This document shows, one piece after another, positions 8,841 to 17,229 of a stretch of 64,000 bases of DNA. The stretch covers positions 22,815-86,814 of the forward strand of contig NZ_BMPQ01000034.1 of NCBI RefSeq assembly GCF_014647675.1. The letters run 5' to 3'. The notes beneath the pieces are model-generated. The model saw only the letters and a list, made by a program, of their open reading frames with translations, was not told the origin of the DNA and did not search any database. The stretch is from Streptomyces flaveus. Its GTDB lineage: Bacteria > Actinomycetota > Actinomycetes > Streptomycetales > Streptomycetaceae. Each line of letters opens with the position of its first letter. Within the stretch, counting starts at the first letter, position 1. Made by a program: the position numbers and the translations under genes.

Positions 8841-9545
8841 TCAGTACCAGTTGTTGGCCTGCCAGAATTCCCAGGCCCCGCACGGGCTGCCGTACCGGCC
8901 TTCCATGTAGTTGAGACCCCACTTGATCTGGGTGGCCGGATTGGTCGCCCAGTCGGCGCCGGCCGAGGACATCTTGGAACCCGGCAGCGCCTGCATGAGG
9001 CCATAGGCGTCGGAGGTGGGGTTGTCGGCCCGGTAGTTCCAGTCGGACTCATGGTCGACGATGGCGCTGAAGCACTGGAACTGACCCGCGGGGACAATCT
9101 GCCGCGCCATCGCTTGGATGTCCGCGACGGAGTACGAGGCCTGGGGCGCGAAGCTGGACGGGTCACGCGTCGCGGAACGGCTGGCAGCTTCCTGCCTGGC
9201 CTTCTCGCGCTCCTTCGCCTCCTGCTCGGCCTTCTCGGCGGCCTTCTGCTTGGCCACCGCGTTCTCGGCGGCCTTCTTGCGCGCGGCTGCCTCGGCGTCC
9301 TTCTTGGCGGTGGTGTCCGCCGCGATGGCCTGAGAGTCCGCCTGCTGTGTCAGGGACGCGGTCTGCACCTGGGCCTGCTGGCCCGCGGGGAGGTCCGCGA
9401 GGAGCGTCGAGTCGCCGACGAGCGCCTCGGCGTCCTCGGACGGGGTCTGCACGGTACTACCCGAGGCAACACCGACGACACAGCCGACAGTGGTGACCGC
9501 GGTGGCCGAGGCCACTGCGAATCCCCGGACCGAGATCCGGCTCAC
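8841..9545 (-). CDS. Secreted transglycosylase-like cell wall hydrolase
   Basis: A 234-residue secreted protein. A signal peptide (SVRGFAVASATAVTTVGCVV region) is followed by a charged Ala/Lys/Glu-rich coiled region (about residues 65-125) and a C-terminal lysozyme-like SLT domain. FSAIVDHESDW contains the probable catalytic Glu, followed by DAYGLMQALPGSKM. The protein ends at the conserved GAWEFWQANNWY. The GTG at 9545 is preferred to an ATG at 9563 because GGAAGGAA lies eight bases before it. It is expected to cleave peptidoglycan glycan strands during growth or germination. It is a single gene with a strong downstream terminator and a long 5' region. Confidence 0.88.
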   Translation of the reverse strand: MSRISVRGFAVASATAVTTVGCVVGVASGSTVQTPSEDAEALVGDSTLLADLPAGQQAQVQTASLTQQADSQAIAADTTAKKDAEAAARKKAAENAVAKQKAAEKAEQEAKEREKARQEAASRSATRDPSSFAPQASYSVADIQAMARQIVPAGQFQCFSAIVDHESDWNYRADNPTSDAYGLMQALPGSKMSSAGADWATNPATQIKWGLNYMEGRYGSPCGAWEFWQANNWY

Positions 9546-9962
9546 ACGGTTTCCTTCCAGCATCGCCCGCCGTGGTGACCCTGGCAGACGCAATCGTGCC
9601 CCTGACACTGGCCTCCCAACTGCGGGGTCACGGGAGGCACGGGCCCGGTGGACAACTCCCTTGCGGGGAGCGCCGCGAGGTACTCGGGCGGCATACGACG
9701 ACTGTATGGAGTTCTGGGGGTCCTGCTGTGGTGCCGTACCGCTGGGGGTACCGGTGTGTCGTATGCGGGGCCTGACAGGAGTGAGACTCTGCCGTAACCC
9801 GATGGTGGGAGGCAATTCTGTGCCGCGTGTGAAAGCTCACACCTTGTTTGGCCCAGGAGATTTCGGAAAGCGGCACACGCCGAGGCGCCGCCCAGCTAGG
9901 CTCACTGCCTTTGCTGGACGGCGCCAACTAGCGCGCAACCGCTATGAAGTTGAGCACTTCGG
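9546..9962. other. 417-bp non-coding region with long-range inverted repeat
   Basis: No convincing gene is present. GCATACGAC (9691-9699) and GTCGTATGC (9758-9766) form a 9-bp stem enclosing a smaller GTACC/GGTAC stem. It is the 5' region of the minus-strand muralytic gene, so this could be a structured leader. Streptomyces resuscitation-factor genes are known to use a ydaO-type c-di-AMP riboswitch here, but I could not find its conserved core. Confidence 0.4.
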
Positions 9963-11285
9963 TCAGACCTGCCCGTCCTCCAGCATTTCCGTCACCAGTG
10001 CCGCAATCTGGGACCTCTCGGACCGGGTGAGCGTCACGTGCGCGAAGAGCGGATGACCCTTCAGCTTCTCGATGACGGCCACGACTCCGTCGTACCGGCC
10101 GACCCTGAGATTGTCCCGCTGGGCCACGTCATGGGTCAGAACGACCCGTGAATTCGCGCCGATTCGGGACAGAACGGTCAACAGGACGTTCCGTTCCAGG
10201 GATTGGGCCTCGTCCACGATCACGAACGCGTCGTGGAGAGAACGGCCGCGGATGTGCGTGAGCGGAAGGACCTCCAGCATGCCGCGCGCGGTGACCTCTT
10301 CGATGACCTCACGCGAGGTGACCGCCGACAGTGTGTCGAAGACCGCCTGCGCCCAGGGGCTCATCTTCTCGGACTCGGAGCCCGGCAGATAACCCAGCTC
10401 CTGCCCGCCCACCGCGTACAACGGCCGGAAGACCATCACCTTCTGGTGCTGACGGCGTTCGAGCACGGCCTCCAGTCCCGCGCACAGCGCCAGCGCCGAC
10501 TTGCCGGTGCCGGCCCGGCCGCCCATCGACACGATCCCGACGTCCTGGTCGAGCAGCAGATCCAGCGCTATACGCTGCTCCGCGCTGCGCCCCTTGATGC
10601 CGAAGGCCTCCCGGTCGCCGCGTACGAGACGGACGTTGCCCTCGGGCGTCACGCGCCCCAGGGCCTTGCCGCGCTCGGACTGGATCGTCAGACCCGTGTG
10701 CACCGGGTACCCGGACGCCTCGGGGACGTACAGGCTCTCCTGGTCGAAGAGGAGGTCCACCTGCTCGCCGGCGAGCGTCAGTTCGGACATTCCGGTCCAG
10801 CCGGAGGAGCCCGTGATGGCGAGCTCCGCGCGGTACTCCTCGGCGAGGAGCCCCACGGACGAGGCTTTGATCCTCAGCGGCAGGTCCTTCGACACCACCG
10901 TGACATCGAACCCCTCGGCCTGCAGATTGCGGGCGACCGCGAGGATGCGGGAGTCGTTGTCCCCCAGGCGGTAGCCGCTGGGCAGCACGCTGGGGTCCGA
11001 GTGATTGAGCTCGACACGTACGGTCCCGCCCATCTCCCCTGTGGGGATGGGGGCATCGAGACGGCCGTACTTCACCCGGTAGTCGTCGAGCAGGCGCAGG
11101 GCCTGCCGGGCGAAGTAACCGAGTTCGGGATGGTGCCGCTTGGCCTCCAATTCCGTGACCACCACGATCGGAAGCACGACTTCATGCTCGTCGAAGCGGT
11201 TCAGGGCGTGCGGGTCGGCCAGCAGGACGCTGGTGTCGAGAACATAGGTGCGCCGGTCTGGCATACGGCGCTTTGTGCTGGTCAC
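9963..11285 (-). CDS. PIN-PhoH (PhoH2-like) ATPase/ribonuclease
   Basis: A 440-residue two-domain protein. The N-terminal PIN nuclease domain (about 10-150) carries YVLDTSVLLADP and GDNDSRILAVA acidic residues. The C-terminal PhoH ATPase has P-loop GGRAGTGKS near residue 258 and Walker B FVIVDEAQS near 353. PhoH2 proteins of this layout are known as RNA-unwinding, sequence-specific ribonucleases. The GTG start at 11285 (MVTSTKRRMPDRRTY) is the form I expect in Streptomyces; an ATG at 11264 is the alternative, and neither has a strong ribosome site. It is downstream of the isoprenyl transferase gene but separated by 456 bp with a large inverted repeat, so it is probably transcribed separately. 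Confidence 0.9.
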   Translation of the reverse strand: MTSTKRRMPDRRTYVLDTSVLLADPHALNRFDEHEVVLPIVVVTELEAKRHHPELGYFARQALRLLDDYRVKYGRLDAPIPTGEMGGTVRVELNHSDPSVLPSGYRLGDNDSRILAVARNLQAEGFDVTVVSKDLPLRIKASSVGLLAEEYRAELAITGSSGWTGMSELTLAGEQVDLLFDQESLYVPEASGYPVHTGLTIQSERGKALGRVTPEGNVRLVRGDREAFGIKGRSAEQRIALDLLLDQDVGIVSMGGRAGTGKSALALCAGLEAVLERRQHQKVMVFRPLYAVGGQELGYLPGSESEKMSPWAQAVFDTLSAVTSREVIEEVTARGMLEVLPLTHIRGRSLHDAFVIVDEAQSLERNVLLTVLSRIGANSRVVLTHDVAQRDNLRVGRYDGVVAVIEKLKGHPLFAHVTLTRSERSQIAALVTEMLEDGQV

Positions 11286-11741
11286 CACGGAAGGACGTAC
11301 CCCCTCGGATGAGGTCGGGGAGCGACGGAGGAAATCTGGACCGGTCTCGGGCACCGATGCACGGGCCGAGAACCGGCCCTCCGCTTCGTCCGTACTGACC
11401 GCACGGTCGGGCTGGTGCAAAGGGCCTCCCGGGCGGACGGCCCCGTGCCGTCCGCTGAGATACGACACCCGTGGTTCGGGTGTCGACCTGGAGGGCTTAT
11501 GCCCTGGATGAGGCGCGGCCATGCCACGGCATGTGACGGCGAGCGCGTTAACTCCAGATGACATACGTCACTGAGTACGCCGCTGATGAGCGAGAACTCA
11601 CCCGGCGAGTGAGCCGAAGGGGCGCGTCGGTGTCGAGGGCACGACCGCGCGGAGTGCCCGACGAAGGAGGGTCGAGCACGGTCGTGCCCTCGACACCGGC
11701 TGCAGCGCCCCGGAGGCGAACCGAGCCCAAAAAAAGGGAGC
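11286..11741. other. Gap between uppS-like gene and phoH, with 20-bp inverted repeat
   Basis: No gene is seen. CGGTGTCGAGGGCACGACCG (11628-11647) is the exact reverse complement of 11679-11698, giving a 20-bp stem with a 31-base loop. Nearer the upstream stop, a short stem followed on the minus strand by seven T residues (about 11728-11748) looks like an intrinsic terminator of the isoprenyl transferase gene. A 7-bp hairpin GACACCC/GGGTGTC lies at 11465-11485. Confidence 0.6.
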
Positions 11742-12515
11742 CTAGCCTCCGTAGCGGCGGTGTCGCGCCGCGTAGTCACGCAGGGCGCGCAGGAAGTCGA
11801 CCTTGCGGAAGGCCGGCCAGAAGACCTCGCAGAAGTAGTACTCGGAGTGCGCGGTCTGCCAGAGCATGAATCCGGACAGCCGCTGTTCGCCACTGGTACG
11901 GATCACCAGGTCGGGGTCGGGCTGGTCGCTGGTGTAGAGGTGCTTGCCGATCATGTCGACGTCGACGCTCTCGGCGAGCTGCTCCATGGAGGTGCCCTTG
12001 TCCGCGTGGTCAAGAAGCATCGAGCGGACGGCGTCGGCGATCTCCTGACGGCCGCCGTAGCCGATGGCGACGTTCACCACTATCCCCTCGACATGGGCCG
12101 TGGACTGCTCGGCCTCCTTGAGGGCGGTCTGCACATGCGAGGGCAGGAGGTCCGGCGTACCGACGTGGTGGACGCGCCAGCGGCCGTCGGCGGCGAGGGT
12201 GCGGACGACGTTCTCGATGATCCCGAACAGCGGGACCAGCTCTTCCTGCGGCCGGTCGAAGTTGTCCGTGGACAGCAGCCAGAGGGTGACACGCTCGACA
12301 TCGGTCTCGGAACACCAGCCGAGGAACTCCTCGATCTTGTCCGCGCCCGCACGGTGCCCCTGGGCCGTGGTGCTCCCGGCCGCCTTCGCCCAGCGCCGGT
12401 TGCCGTCCATGATGACCCCGATGTGCTTGGGCACCTGGTCGTGGTCGAGGTGGACCTCCACCCTGCGTGCGTAGACCCTGAGCAGCAAGCGGCGCAGGTT
12501 GTCGCGCAGGTTCAC
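11742..12515 (-). CDS. uppS: Isoprenyl transferase (cis-prenyltransferase, UppS family)
   Basis: A 257-residue cis-prenyltransferase that condenses isopentenyl diphosphate onto an allylic primer to make polyprenyl diphosphate for the cell-wall lipid carrier. HIGVIMDGNRRWAK holds the catalytic Asp and the diphosphate-binding residues. RTSGEQRLSGFMLWQ and SEYYF are the conserved C-terminal motifs. The GTG start at 12515 has GGAGGGG about 13 bases upstream. Streptomyces often carry more than one UppS-type enzyme, so the chain length of the product is uncertain. Confidence 0.93.
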   Translation of the reverse strand: MNLRDNLRRLLLRVYARRVEVHLDHDQVPKHIGVIMDGNRRWAKAAGSTTAQGHRAGADKIEEFLGWCSETDVERVTLWLLSTDNFDRPQEELVPLFGIIENVVRTLAADGRWRVHHVGTPDLLPSHVQTALKEAEQSTAHVEGIVVNVAIGYGGRQEIADAVRSMLLDHADKGTSMEQLAESVDVDMIGKHLYTSDQPDPDLVIRTSGEQRLSGFMLWQTAHSEYYFCEVFWPAFRKVDFLRALRDYAARHRRYGG

Positions 12516-12774
12516 GTTATTAGTCAGCCCCTCCGTGCAGATGGCGATCCCCCGAGGGCGACACCCTACCGCTGTGGGGGGCCGGGGGCTCCTTGGGTGC
12601 AAGGGCTGTGCGGGGGCGGGGGTGGTTTTTCGCCGCCGCCCCTACCCGTCCCATCCCGGGGTCAGGCCCCGGGGCCCCGCTGAGGGCTGCGCCCCAGAGC
12701 CCAGCCAGGGGCTCCGCCCCTGGACCCACTCGGGGCTCCGCCCCGGACCCCGTTTCGAGGGCCAGCCCCCGGAC

Positions 12775-12803
12775 CCCCGCTCCTCAAACGCCGGAGGGGC
12801 TGA
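12775..12803 (+). repeat. Dispersed intergenic repeat, second copy
   Basis: Identical over 29 bp to 6606-6634 (CTCCTCAAACGCCGGAGGGG core), but the second hairpin arm is missing here. A related sequence in reverse orientation is at 12842-12871. Confidence 0.75.
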
Positions 12804-13054
12804 TTTTCCGTGGCCGAACTTTGTCAGCGCAGGCCCGCATCAACCAGCCCGTCCGGCGCTTGAGGACGAGGCCGTTCAGGCCGATGCGGGGTCTGGGGGC
12901 TGCGCCCCCAGCGGGGTCCAGGGGCAGAGCCCCTGGCGGGGTCCGGGGCCAGCCCCGGGATGATGGGGGTCCCCCCGCTCGAGCGAAGCCGAGAGTGGGG
13001 GAGGGTAAGGGCGGCGGGGGCGAAAACACCCGCCCCCCAGGAGCGCACAAAAAA

Positions 13055-13089
13055 CGGGCCGGTCCGTGGGGGGGATACGGACCGGCCCG
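13055..13089 (-). terminator. Strong intrinsic terminator on minus strand
   Basis: A perfect 13-bp stem (CGGGCCGGTCCGT / ACGGACCGGCCCG) with a 9-base loop. On the minus strand it is followed by six T residues, the textbook layout. There is no recognised minus-strand gene between it and 13373, so it ends an unannotated transcript or a very small gene. Confidence 0.75.
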
Positions 13090-13373
13090 AGGGGGGGTTT
13101 CCACCATAACCCTTCGTAAGTGCTGCTGCGTGCATCGGCGTGAAATAACTACTCTCCGAAACTGTCCGGCAACGCCGGGGTGGATGCGGAGACGTTGATT
13201 CCGGTGCTGATCATGGCCGAATCACAACGGAATCCAAGGAGAACAACGAGGATGAGGAGGAATTCAGCGGTTTCTGACTGCTTGTGGGACCTTCGGTGGC
13301 ATGTTCCCGGCGTACTCCACAAGAGTGAACCAACCGCCCACGCCCGCTTGACGCCGTCGCTAACTTCGCAGCC

Positions 13374-13709
13374 ATGGCCACCCTCACCACCCCGGAGACA
13401 CCGGAGCCCATCCCGCTGGAGCTCGCCGAGTCGGCCCGGGCCAGGCGCCGCGGGCTGCTCGGGCGAGACGGGATCGAGGGCGCGCTGCTCCTGACTCCGG
13501 CGAGCGCGGTGCACACGGTGAGGATGCGGTTCGCGATCGACGTGGCCTACCTGGACCGGACGTTACGGGTCCTGGCGGTGCGGACGATGCGTCCGGGCCG
13601 GGTCGGGCTGCCCAGGTTCCGGGCCCGGCATGTACTGGAGGCGGAGGCCGGCGCGATGGAGCGGTGGGGCCTGCGGCCCGGAGTGCGGGTCACCGTACGG
13701 GACTTCTGA
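13374..13709 (+). CDS. DUF192 family protein
   Basis: An 111-residue protein covering a whole DUF192 domain. ARRRGLLGRDGIEGALLL, then the conserved HTVRMRFAIDVAYLD strand and a C-terminal GAMERWGLRPGVRV block. The family is small, beta-rich and of uncertain function. The ATG at 13374 lies close after a 270-bp non-coding stretch. The ArsR gene downstream is in the same direction with a 49-bp gap. Confidence 0.85.
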   Translation: MATLTTPETPEPIPLELAESARARRRGLLGRDGIEGALLLTPASAVHTVRMRFAIDVAYLDRTLRVLAVRTMRPGRVGLPRFRARHVLEAEAGAMERWGLRPGVRVTVRDF

Positions 13710-13758
13710 TGGCTACCGATGACGGCTACCGATCCGGCCGCGTCGATACCATGGCGTC

Positions 13759-14106
13759 ATGGGCCACGGAGTCGATGAGAAGAGCACCCGCGAACGTCTG
13801 GACGCCGTCGGCGCCGTGGACGTCGCCGCCACGCTCCAGGCCCTGGCCACGCCCTCGCGGCTGCGCATACTGGCCCGCCTGCAGGAGGGGCCGTGCGCGG
13901 TCGGTGAGCTCGCGGAGGCGGCGGGGCTCGAGCAGTCGGCCTGTTCGCATCAGCTCCGGCTGCTGCGGAACCTCGGGCTCGTCACGGGTGAGCGGCGCGG
14001 GCGGTCGATCGTGTACGCGCTGTACGACAACCATGTCGCGGAGCTGCTGGAGCAGGCGCTGCATCACGTGGAGCACCTACGGCTGGGCTTGCGGGACGAG
14101 GCCTGA
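13759..14106 (+). CDS. ArsR/SmtB-family metal-sensing repressor
   Basis: An 115-residue winged-helix protein. LATPSRLRILARLQ and GELAEAAGLEQSACSHQLRL form the HTH. The last helix reads DNHVAELLEQALHHVEH, an exact D-x-H-x10-H-x-x-H alpha-5 site as in SmtB, CzrA and NmtR, which bind Zn(II) or Ni/Co. The Cys-rich alpha-3 site (ELCVCDL) of ArsR/CadC types is absent. It is therefore predicted to be a transition-metal sensor that leaves DNA on metal binding. No metal transporter is adjacent, so its target lies elsewhere. Confidence 0.9.
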   Translation: MGHGVDEKSTRERLDAVGAVDVAATLQALATPSRLRILARLQEGPCAVGELAEAAGLEQSACSHQLRLLRNLGLVTGERRGRSIVYALYDNHVAELLEQALHHVEHLRLGLRDEA

Positions 14107-14115
14107 GCCCCCGGT

Positions 14116-14883
14116 TCACGGTTTGCGGGCCTCGATGAGGTGGCGGGCGCTGTGGGCCACGAACGGGCCCTCCGCCTCGATCCGTTCGTGCAGCTCACGC
14201 AGTCGGTCCCGGTACTGGTCGACGGTGAAGCCGGGGACCATCCACACCACCTTGCGCAGGAAGTGCACGACCGCGCCGATGTCGTAGAACTCCATCCGCA
14301 GCCGTTCCGCCCGCAGGTCGACGATCTCGAGCCCGGCTGCCTCGGCCCCGGCGCGTTCGTGGTCGGGGTGGCGGGCGTTGCGGGCAGCCTCCGACTGGGG
14401 GCCGAGGAAGTACTCGACGACCTCGTACGCGCTGCTGGGACCCACGTGCTGGGCGAAGTACGTGCCGCCGGGCCTGAGGACGCGGGCGATCTCGGTCCAG
14501 TGCGCCTGCACCGGGTGCCGACTCACGACCAGGTCGAACGCCTCGTCCGCGAACGGCAGCGGGGCGTCCTCCGGTGACGCGACGACAACCGCGCCGCGCG
14601 GGCGGAGGAGGGCGGTGGCCTTGGCGACGTTCGGTGGCCAGCCCTCGGTGGCGACGGTGAGGGGCGGGAGCCGGTCCGCAGTGTTGAGGACTTCACCCCC
14701 GCCGGTCTGGATGTCGAGCGCGGCTTCGGCCTTCGCCAGCCGCTCCCCCATGGCCCGCGCGTAGCCCCACGACGGGCGCGCCTCGGTGGCCCGCCCCTCG
14801 AACCAGGAGAAGTCCCAGCCCTCGGTGGGGGCGGCTTCGGCTTCGGCGACGAGGTCTTCGAAGGTGGTGGGTGACTGGCTCAT
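14116..14883 (-). CDS. Class I SAM-dependent methyltransferase
   Basis: A 255-residue protein with a Rossmann-like methyltransferase core. EAALDIQTGGGEVL is a motif I variant, DEAFDLVVSRHPVQ is motif IV and RVLRPGGTYFAQHVG is the post-IV strand. The C-terminal part (VVHFLRKVVWMVPGFTVDQY) is typical of a broad actinobacterial group with unknown substrates. It converges with the ArsR gene, with stops 9 bp apart. The ATG start agrees with the family. Confidence 0.85.
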   Translation of the reverse strand: MSQSPTTFEDLVAEAEAAPTEGWDFSWFEGRATEARPSWGYARAMGERLAKAEAALDIQTGGGEVLNTADRLPPLTVATEGWPPNVAKATALLRPRGAVVVASPEDAPLPFADEAFDLVVSRHPVQAHWTEIARVLRPGGTYFAQHVGPSSAYEVVEYFLGPQSEAARNARHPDHERAGAEAAGLEIVDLRAERLRMEFYDIGAVVHFLRKVVWMVPGFTVDQYRDRLRELHERIEAEGPFVAHSARHLIEARKP

Positions 14884-14958
14884 GGAGCCGATCGTGGCAG
14901 CCGGTCGTGCGGGACCGCGACTGGATTTCTCCGGGCTACGGCTGCCCTGGGCGGCCTT

Positions 14959-15082
14959 GTGAAGTCCGGTGCGGTACCGCGCCCGCTAGAGGGGCCGCAG
15001 GCCCCGATAGGGGCGCGGGGAACTGCGCGACCAGCCCCCACCGGCCCGCAGGTTAAACACTCTTCTTCCAGCGAAGCGCTTT
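14959..15082 (-). repeat. Dispersed ~125-bp repeat, copy 2 (inverted)
   Basis: Read on the minus strand it has the same modules as the copy at 7196: AGCGCTTCGCTGG, then GGTGGGGGCTGGTCGCGCAG, then GCGCGGTACCGCACCGGACT. It fills most of the gap between the LLM oxidoreductase stop and the methyltransferase start. Confidence 0.8.
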
Positions 15083-15087
15083 GGTTC

Positions 15088-15960
15088 CTACGGAACGAGT
15101 GGCCGTACCTCCTCCGCCGCGAAGCGGACGAAGCCTTCGGGGTCCGGTTCGTCGGCTGTGGGCTGGAGGATCACGGTGTCGGCTCCGGCGTCGGCCAGGC
15201 GTTGTACGGCCTTGGCGACCGTGTCGGCGTCGCCGGCGGCTCCGAGGCCGGGGATCTTGTCCTCGCCCTCGGCGATTTGTTCAGCCTTGAGACGGGCGGC
15301 GGCGTCCGGTCCGGTGGCGGTGAGGAGGTAGACGACGATGCGATGGGGGTCGGTGCGGGTGGCCGACTTCCGCCCCTCGTCGATGAGTTGGCGAGCCTTC
15401 CGTACACCGTCGGGCGGGGTGGAGGCGGTGAGCAGCGTACCGTCGGCCGCCTCACCGGAAAGGCGCAGCGAACGGGGGCCGGTGACTCCGGCCAGGACCG
15501 CGGGCGCGGCGGGCGGGGGCCAGTCGAGGGCGACATCGTCCAGCTTCACGTACCGCCCGTCGGTGGTGACGCGCTCGCCGCGCAACAGGGCCCGTAGCGC
15601 GTCGAGGTACTCGCGCAGCAACGTGACCGGCGATTCGGCCCGCGCCCCGACCTGTCCCATCCAGTCCTGCACCCCGTGCCCGACGGTCAGCGTGAAGCGG
15701 CCGGGGAACAGGCGGTCGAGGGTGGCGGTCTCCATGGCGGTGAGGGCGACGTTCCGCAGGGGCACGGGCAGCAGCCCGATCCCGACCCGCAGCCGCTCGG
15801 TCCAGGCGAGCGCGGCGGACGCGGTGGAGACCCCGCCCTCCAGGAAGCAGTCCTCCCACAGCCACAGCTCTTCGAGCCCCGCCGCATCGGCGGTACGAAC
15901 CACCTCTCGCAGCTTTTCGGGCGGCAGTTGGGGACGGAACACGGCACCGAGAGCAGTCAT
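15088..15960 (-). CDS. LLM class F420-dependent oxidoreductase
   Basis: A 290-residue luciferase-like monooxygenase-fold protein. The start LGAVFRPQLPPEKLREVVR and the LWLWEDCF, RVGIGLLPVPLRNVALTAME and TLDRLFPGRFTLTVGHGVQDWM blocks match F420-dependent LLM enzymes (MSMEG-type). These use reduced F420 (or FMNH2) for hydride transfer to varied substrates. The substrate cannot be read here. Only four bases separate its stop from the repeat, so the repeat may supply 3' processing. Confidence 0.9.
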   Translation of the reverse strand: MTALGAVFRPQLPPEKLREVVRTADAAGLEELWLWEDCFLEGGVSTASAALAWTERLRVGIGLLPVPLRNVALTAMETATLDRLFPGRFTLTVGHGVQDWMGQVGARAESPVTLLREYLDALRALLRGERVTTDGRYVKLDDVALDWPPPAAPAVLAGVTGPRSLRLSGEAADGTLLTASTPPDGVRKARQLIDEGRKSATRTDPHRIVVYLLTATGPDAAARLKAEQIAEGEDKIPGLGAAGDADTVAKAVQRLADAGADTVILQPTADEPDPEGFVRFAAEEVRPLVP

Positions 15961-16104
15961 GTGCCCTTCCTAACCCGAGGTCCCGGCACGAACAACTGCT
16001 TTTACGTCGTGCCCACGTGGCGCAATCGTCCCGTTGCCGCCCCCACCCCCGCTTGTTAGCGTCACGCACGCCCGCATGATCAACTCTCGTGCCCTGCAAG
16101 GGAG

Positions 16105-16410
16105 ATGGAGATGAGAACGATGGGAACAGGACGACCGGCACAACAGCGCCCGTGGGAAGCCGACTTCGGGGCCGGGTTCGCCCGGCGGCTGGGGCAGTCC
16201 CCGCAGGAACTCGGACTGACCAGCGCCACCGAAAGCTGCCCGGACATATGGGAGTTGAGCAACGGAGACATCGCGATGATAGGCCGCGAGGCGACCAGCG
16301 CGTTCGGAGATCGCTTGCCCGACGGAGTATCCGTAGCCCCCGACGAGCGCATCATCATCGTGCCGCGCACCACCCTCCTCTCAGCGAAGCGGGACATCCC
16401 CGATGCCTGA
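16105..16410 (+). CDS. Conserved Streptomyces protein of unknown function
   Basis: A 101-residue protein (start MEMRTMGTG; a second ATG is at 16120). The core CPDIWELSNGDIAMIGREAT and VAPDERIIIVPRTTLLSAKR is of a kind commonly found directly before DUF6879 genes in Streptomyces. It overlaps the start of the next gene by 8 bp, so the two are co-translated. GGGAG lies upstream of the start. Function unknown. Confidence 0.75.
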   Translation: MEMRTMGTGRPAQQRPWEADFGAGFARRLGQSPQELGLTSATESCPDIWELSNGDIAMIGREATSAFGDRLPDGVSVAPDERIIIVPRTTLLSAKRDIPDA

Positions 16411-17229
16411 CGTACCACCGACGCCTGAAGTACCACCCGAATCCGAGTCCGAGTCCGAGCCCGCACGCTTCCCGGGCATCCACGCACTGGCGGGTCGCGG
16501 TACGCCCCTGTCCCGCGACGCCTACCTCGCGCACTTCCGCGAGGAGTACCCGCACAGCCCGCTCATCGACAAACTGGAGGTCCGCCAGGACTTCCGCGAG
16601 CCGGGTTACGCCCCCTGGGAGGCAGCCCAACGCGGCGACTGGGCCGAAGCCTTGAGTCTGGCCGAGTCGGAACGCCCCGCGCTGGCACGCCAGTACGAGC
16701 AGGCCCATGCCCGCGGCGCCCGACTGCGCCGGGTGCGGTTCGTCGAACTCCCGCCCTCGGACTACCTGTTGTGGGAGATGAGCATCCTGCGGCTACGGGC
16801 CGAACTGGGTGAGGAGATCCGCGTACACGTGATGGAGCAAGGTCGGGGAGTCGCGCGTACCGACAGGCCTACGTCGAACAGCCTGAGATCGATATCGACC
16901 GGAGCGGCAGCAAGCCGGCCGACCCCGCCCCCGACGGCAGGTTCGTCGGCGGACAGGCCGAGGACGGCCTGCCCGGCCTCCAACACCCCCCAGCGCATAT
17001 GCCGGAACTCGTCGTCCTCGGGACGACCGCTCTGTACGAGTTGCGGTACACGCCTGAGGGAGACCTCGACGGCGCGGTACGCCACACCGGTCGCGAACTG
17101 ATCGGAGCCTGCCGCCGGGACATCGAGCAGCTCCTCGCCGACGGTGAGGAGCTGCTCTCCTTCCACGACCGGGTGACCGCACCGCTGCTGGCCGCCCGAG
17201 CCGGCAGGGAGGCGCGCCATGAGCAGTGA
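16403..17229 (+). pseudogene. DUF6879 family protein, frameshifted
   Basis: The frame from 16403 encodes the N-terminal two thirds (WEAAQRGDWAEALSLAESER; RRVRFVELPPSDYLLWEM; RLRAELGEEIRVHVMEQ). The typical C-terminal part (YRQAYVEQPEIDID, then VVLGTTALYELRYTPEGDL) is in the -1 frame and runs to 17229. The switch lies between about 16840 and 16865, next to a GGGG run, so one base is missing relative to an intact gene. This is a pseudogene or a sequencing error. Preserved codon bias in both parts argues that the break is recent. DUF6879 proteins accompany XRE/DUF397-like regulators, with no known activity. Confidence 0.75.

Larger units (their letters stand above)
12516..13373. other. 858-bp intergenic region full of palindromic repeats
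   Basis: No supported gene. The DNA between 12600 and 13030 is a patchwork of GC-rich intergenic repeats: GGGGCTCCGCCCC-type hairpins (12680-12755), a 29-bp copy of the 6606 repeat (12775-12803), its inverted relative (12842-12871), and a CCCCCGCTC/GAGAGTGGGGG hairpin (about 12972-13003). A strong minus-strand terminator at 13055-13089 follows. The 13090-13373 stretch has lower GC and no recognisable product on either strand. Confidence 0.6.

Noticed and set aside
9546..9962. c-di-AMP (ydaO) riboswitch upstream of the SLT gene
   Set aside because: Expected from known biology of Streptomyces muralytic genes, but I could not locate the conserved core sequences on the minus strand.
13149..13212. 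21-residue minus-strand ORF (MISTGINVSAS...) before the 13055 terminator
   Set aside because: There is no ribosome site and no recognisable peptide type. The transcript, if real, is better treated as non-coding for now.
16830..16870. Programmed -1 frameshift in the DUF6879 gene
   Set aside because: There is no canonical X-XXY-YYZ heptamer with a downstream stem, so mutation or sequencing error is simpler.
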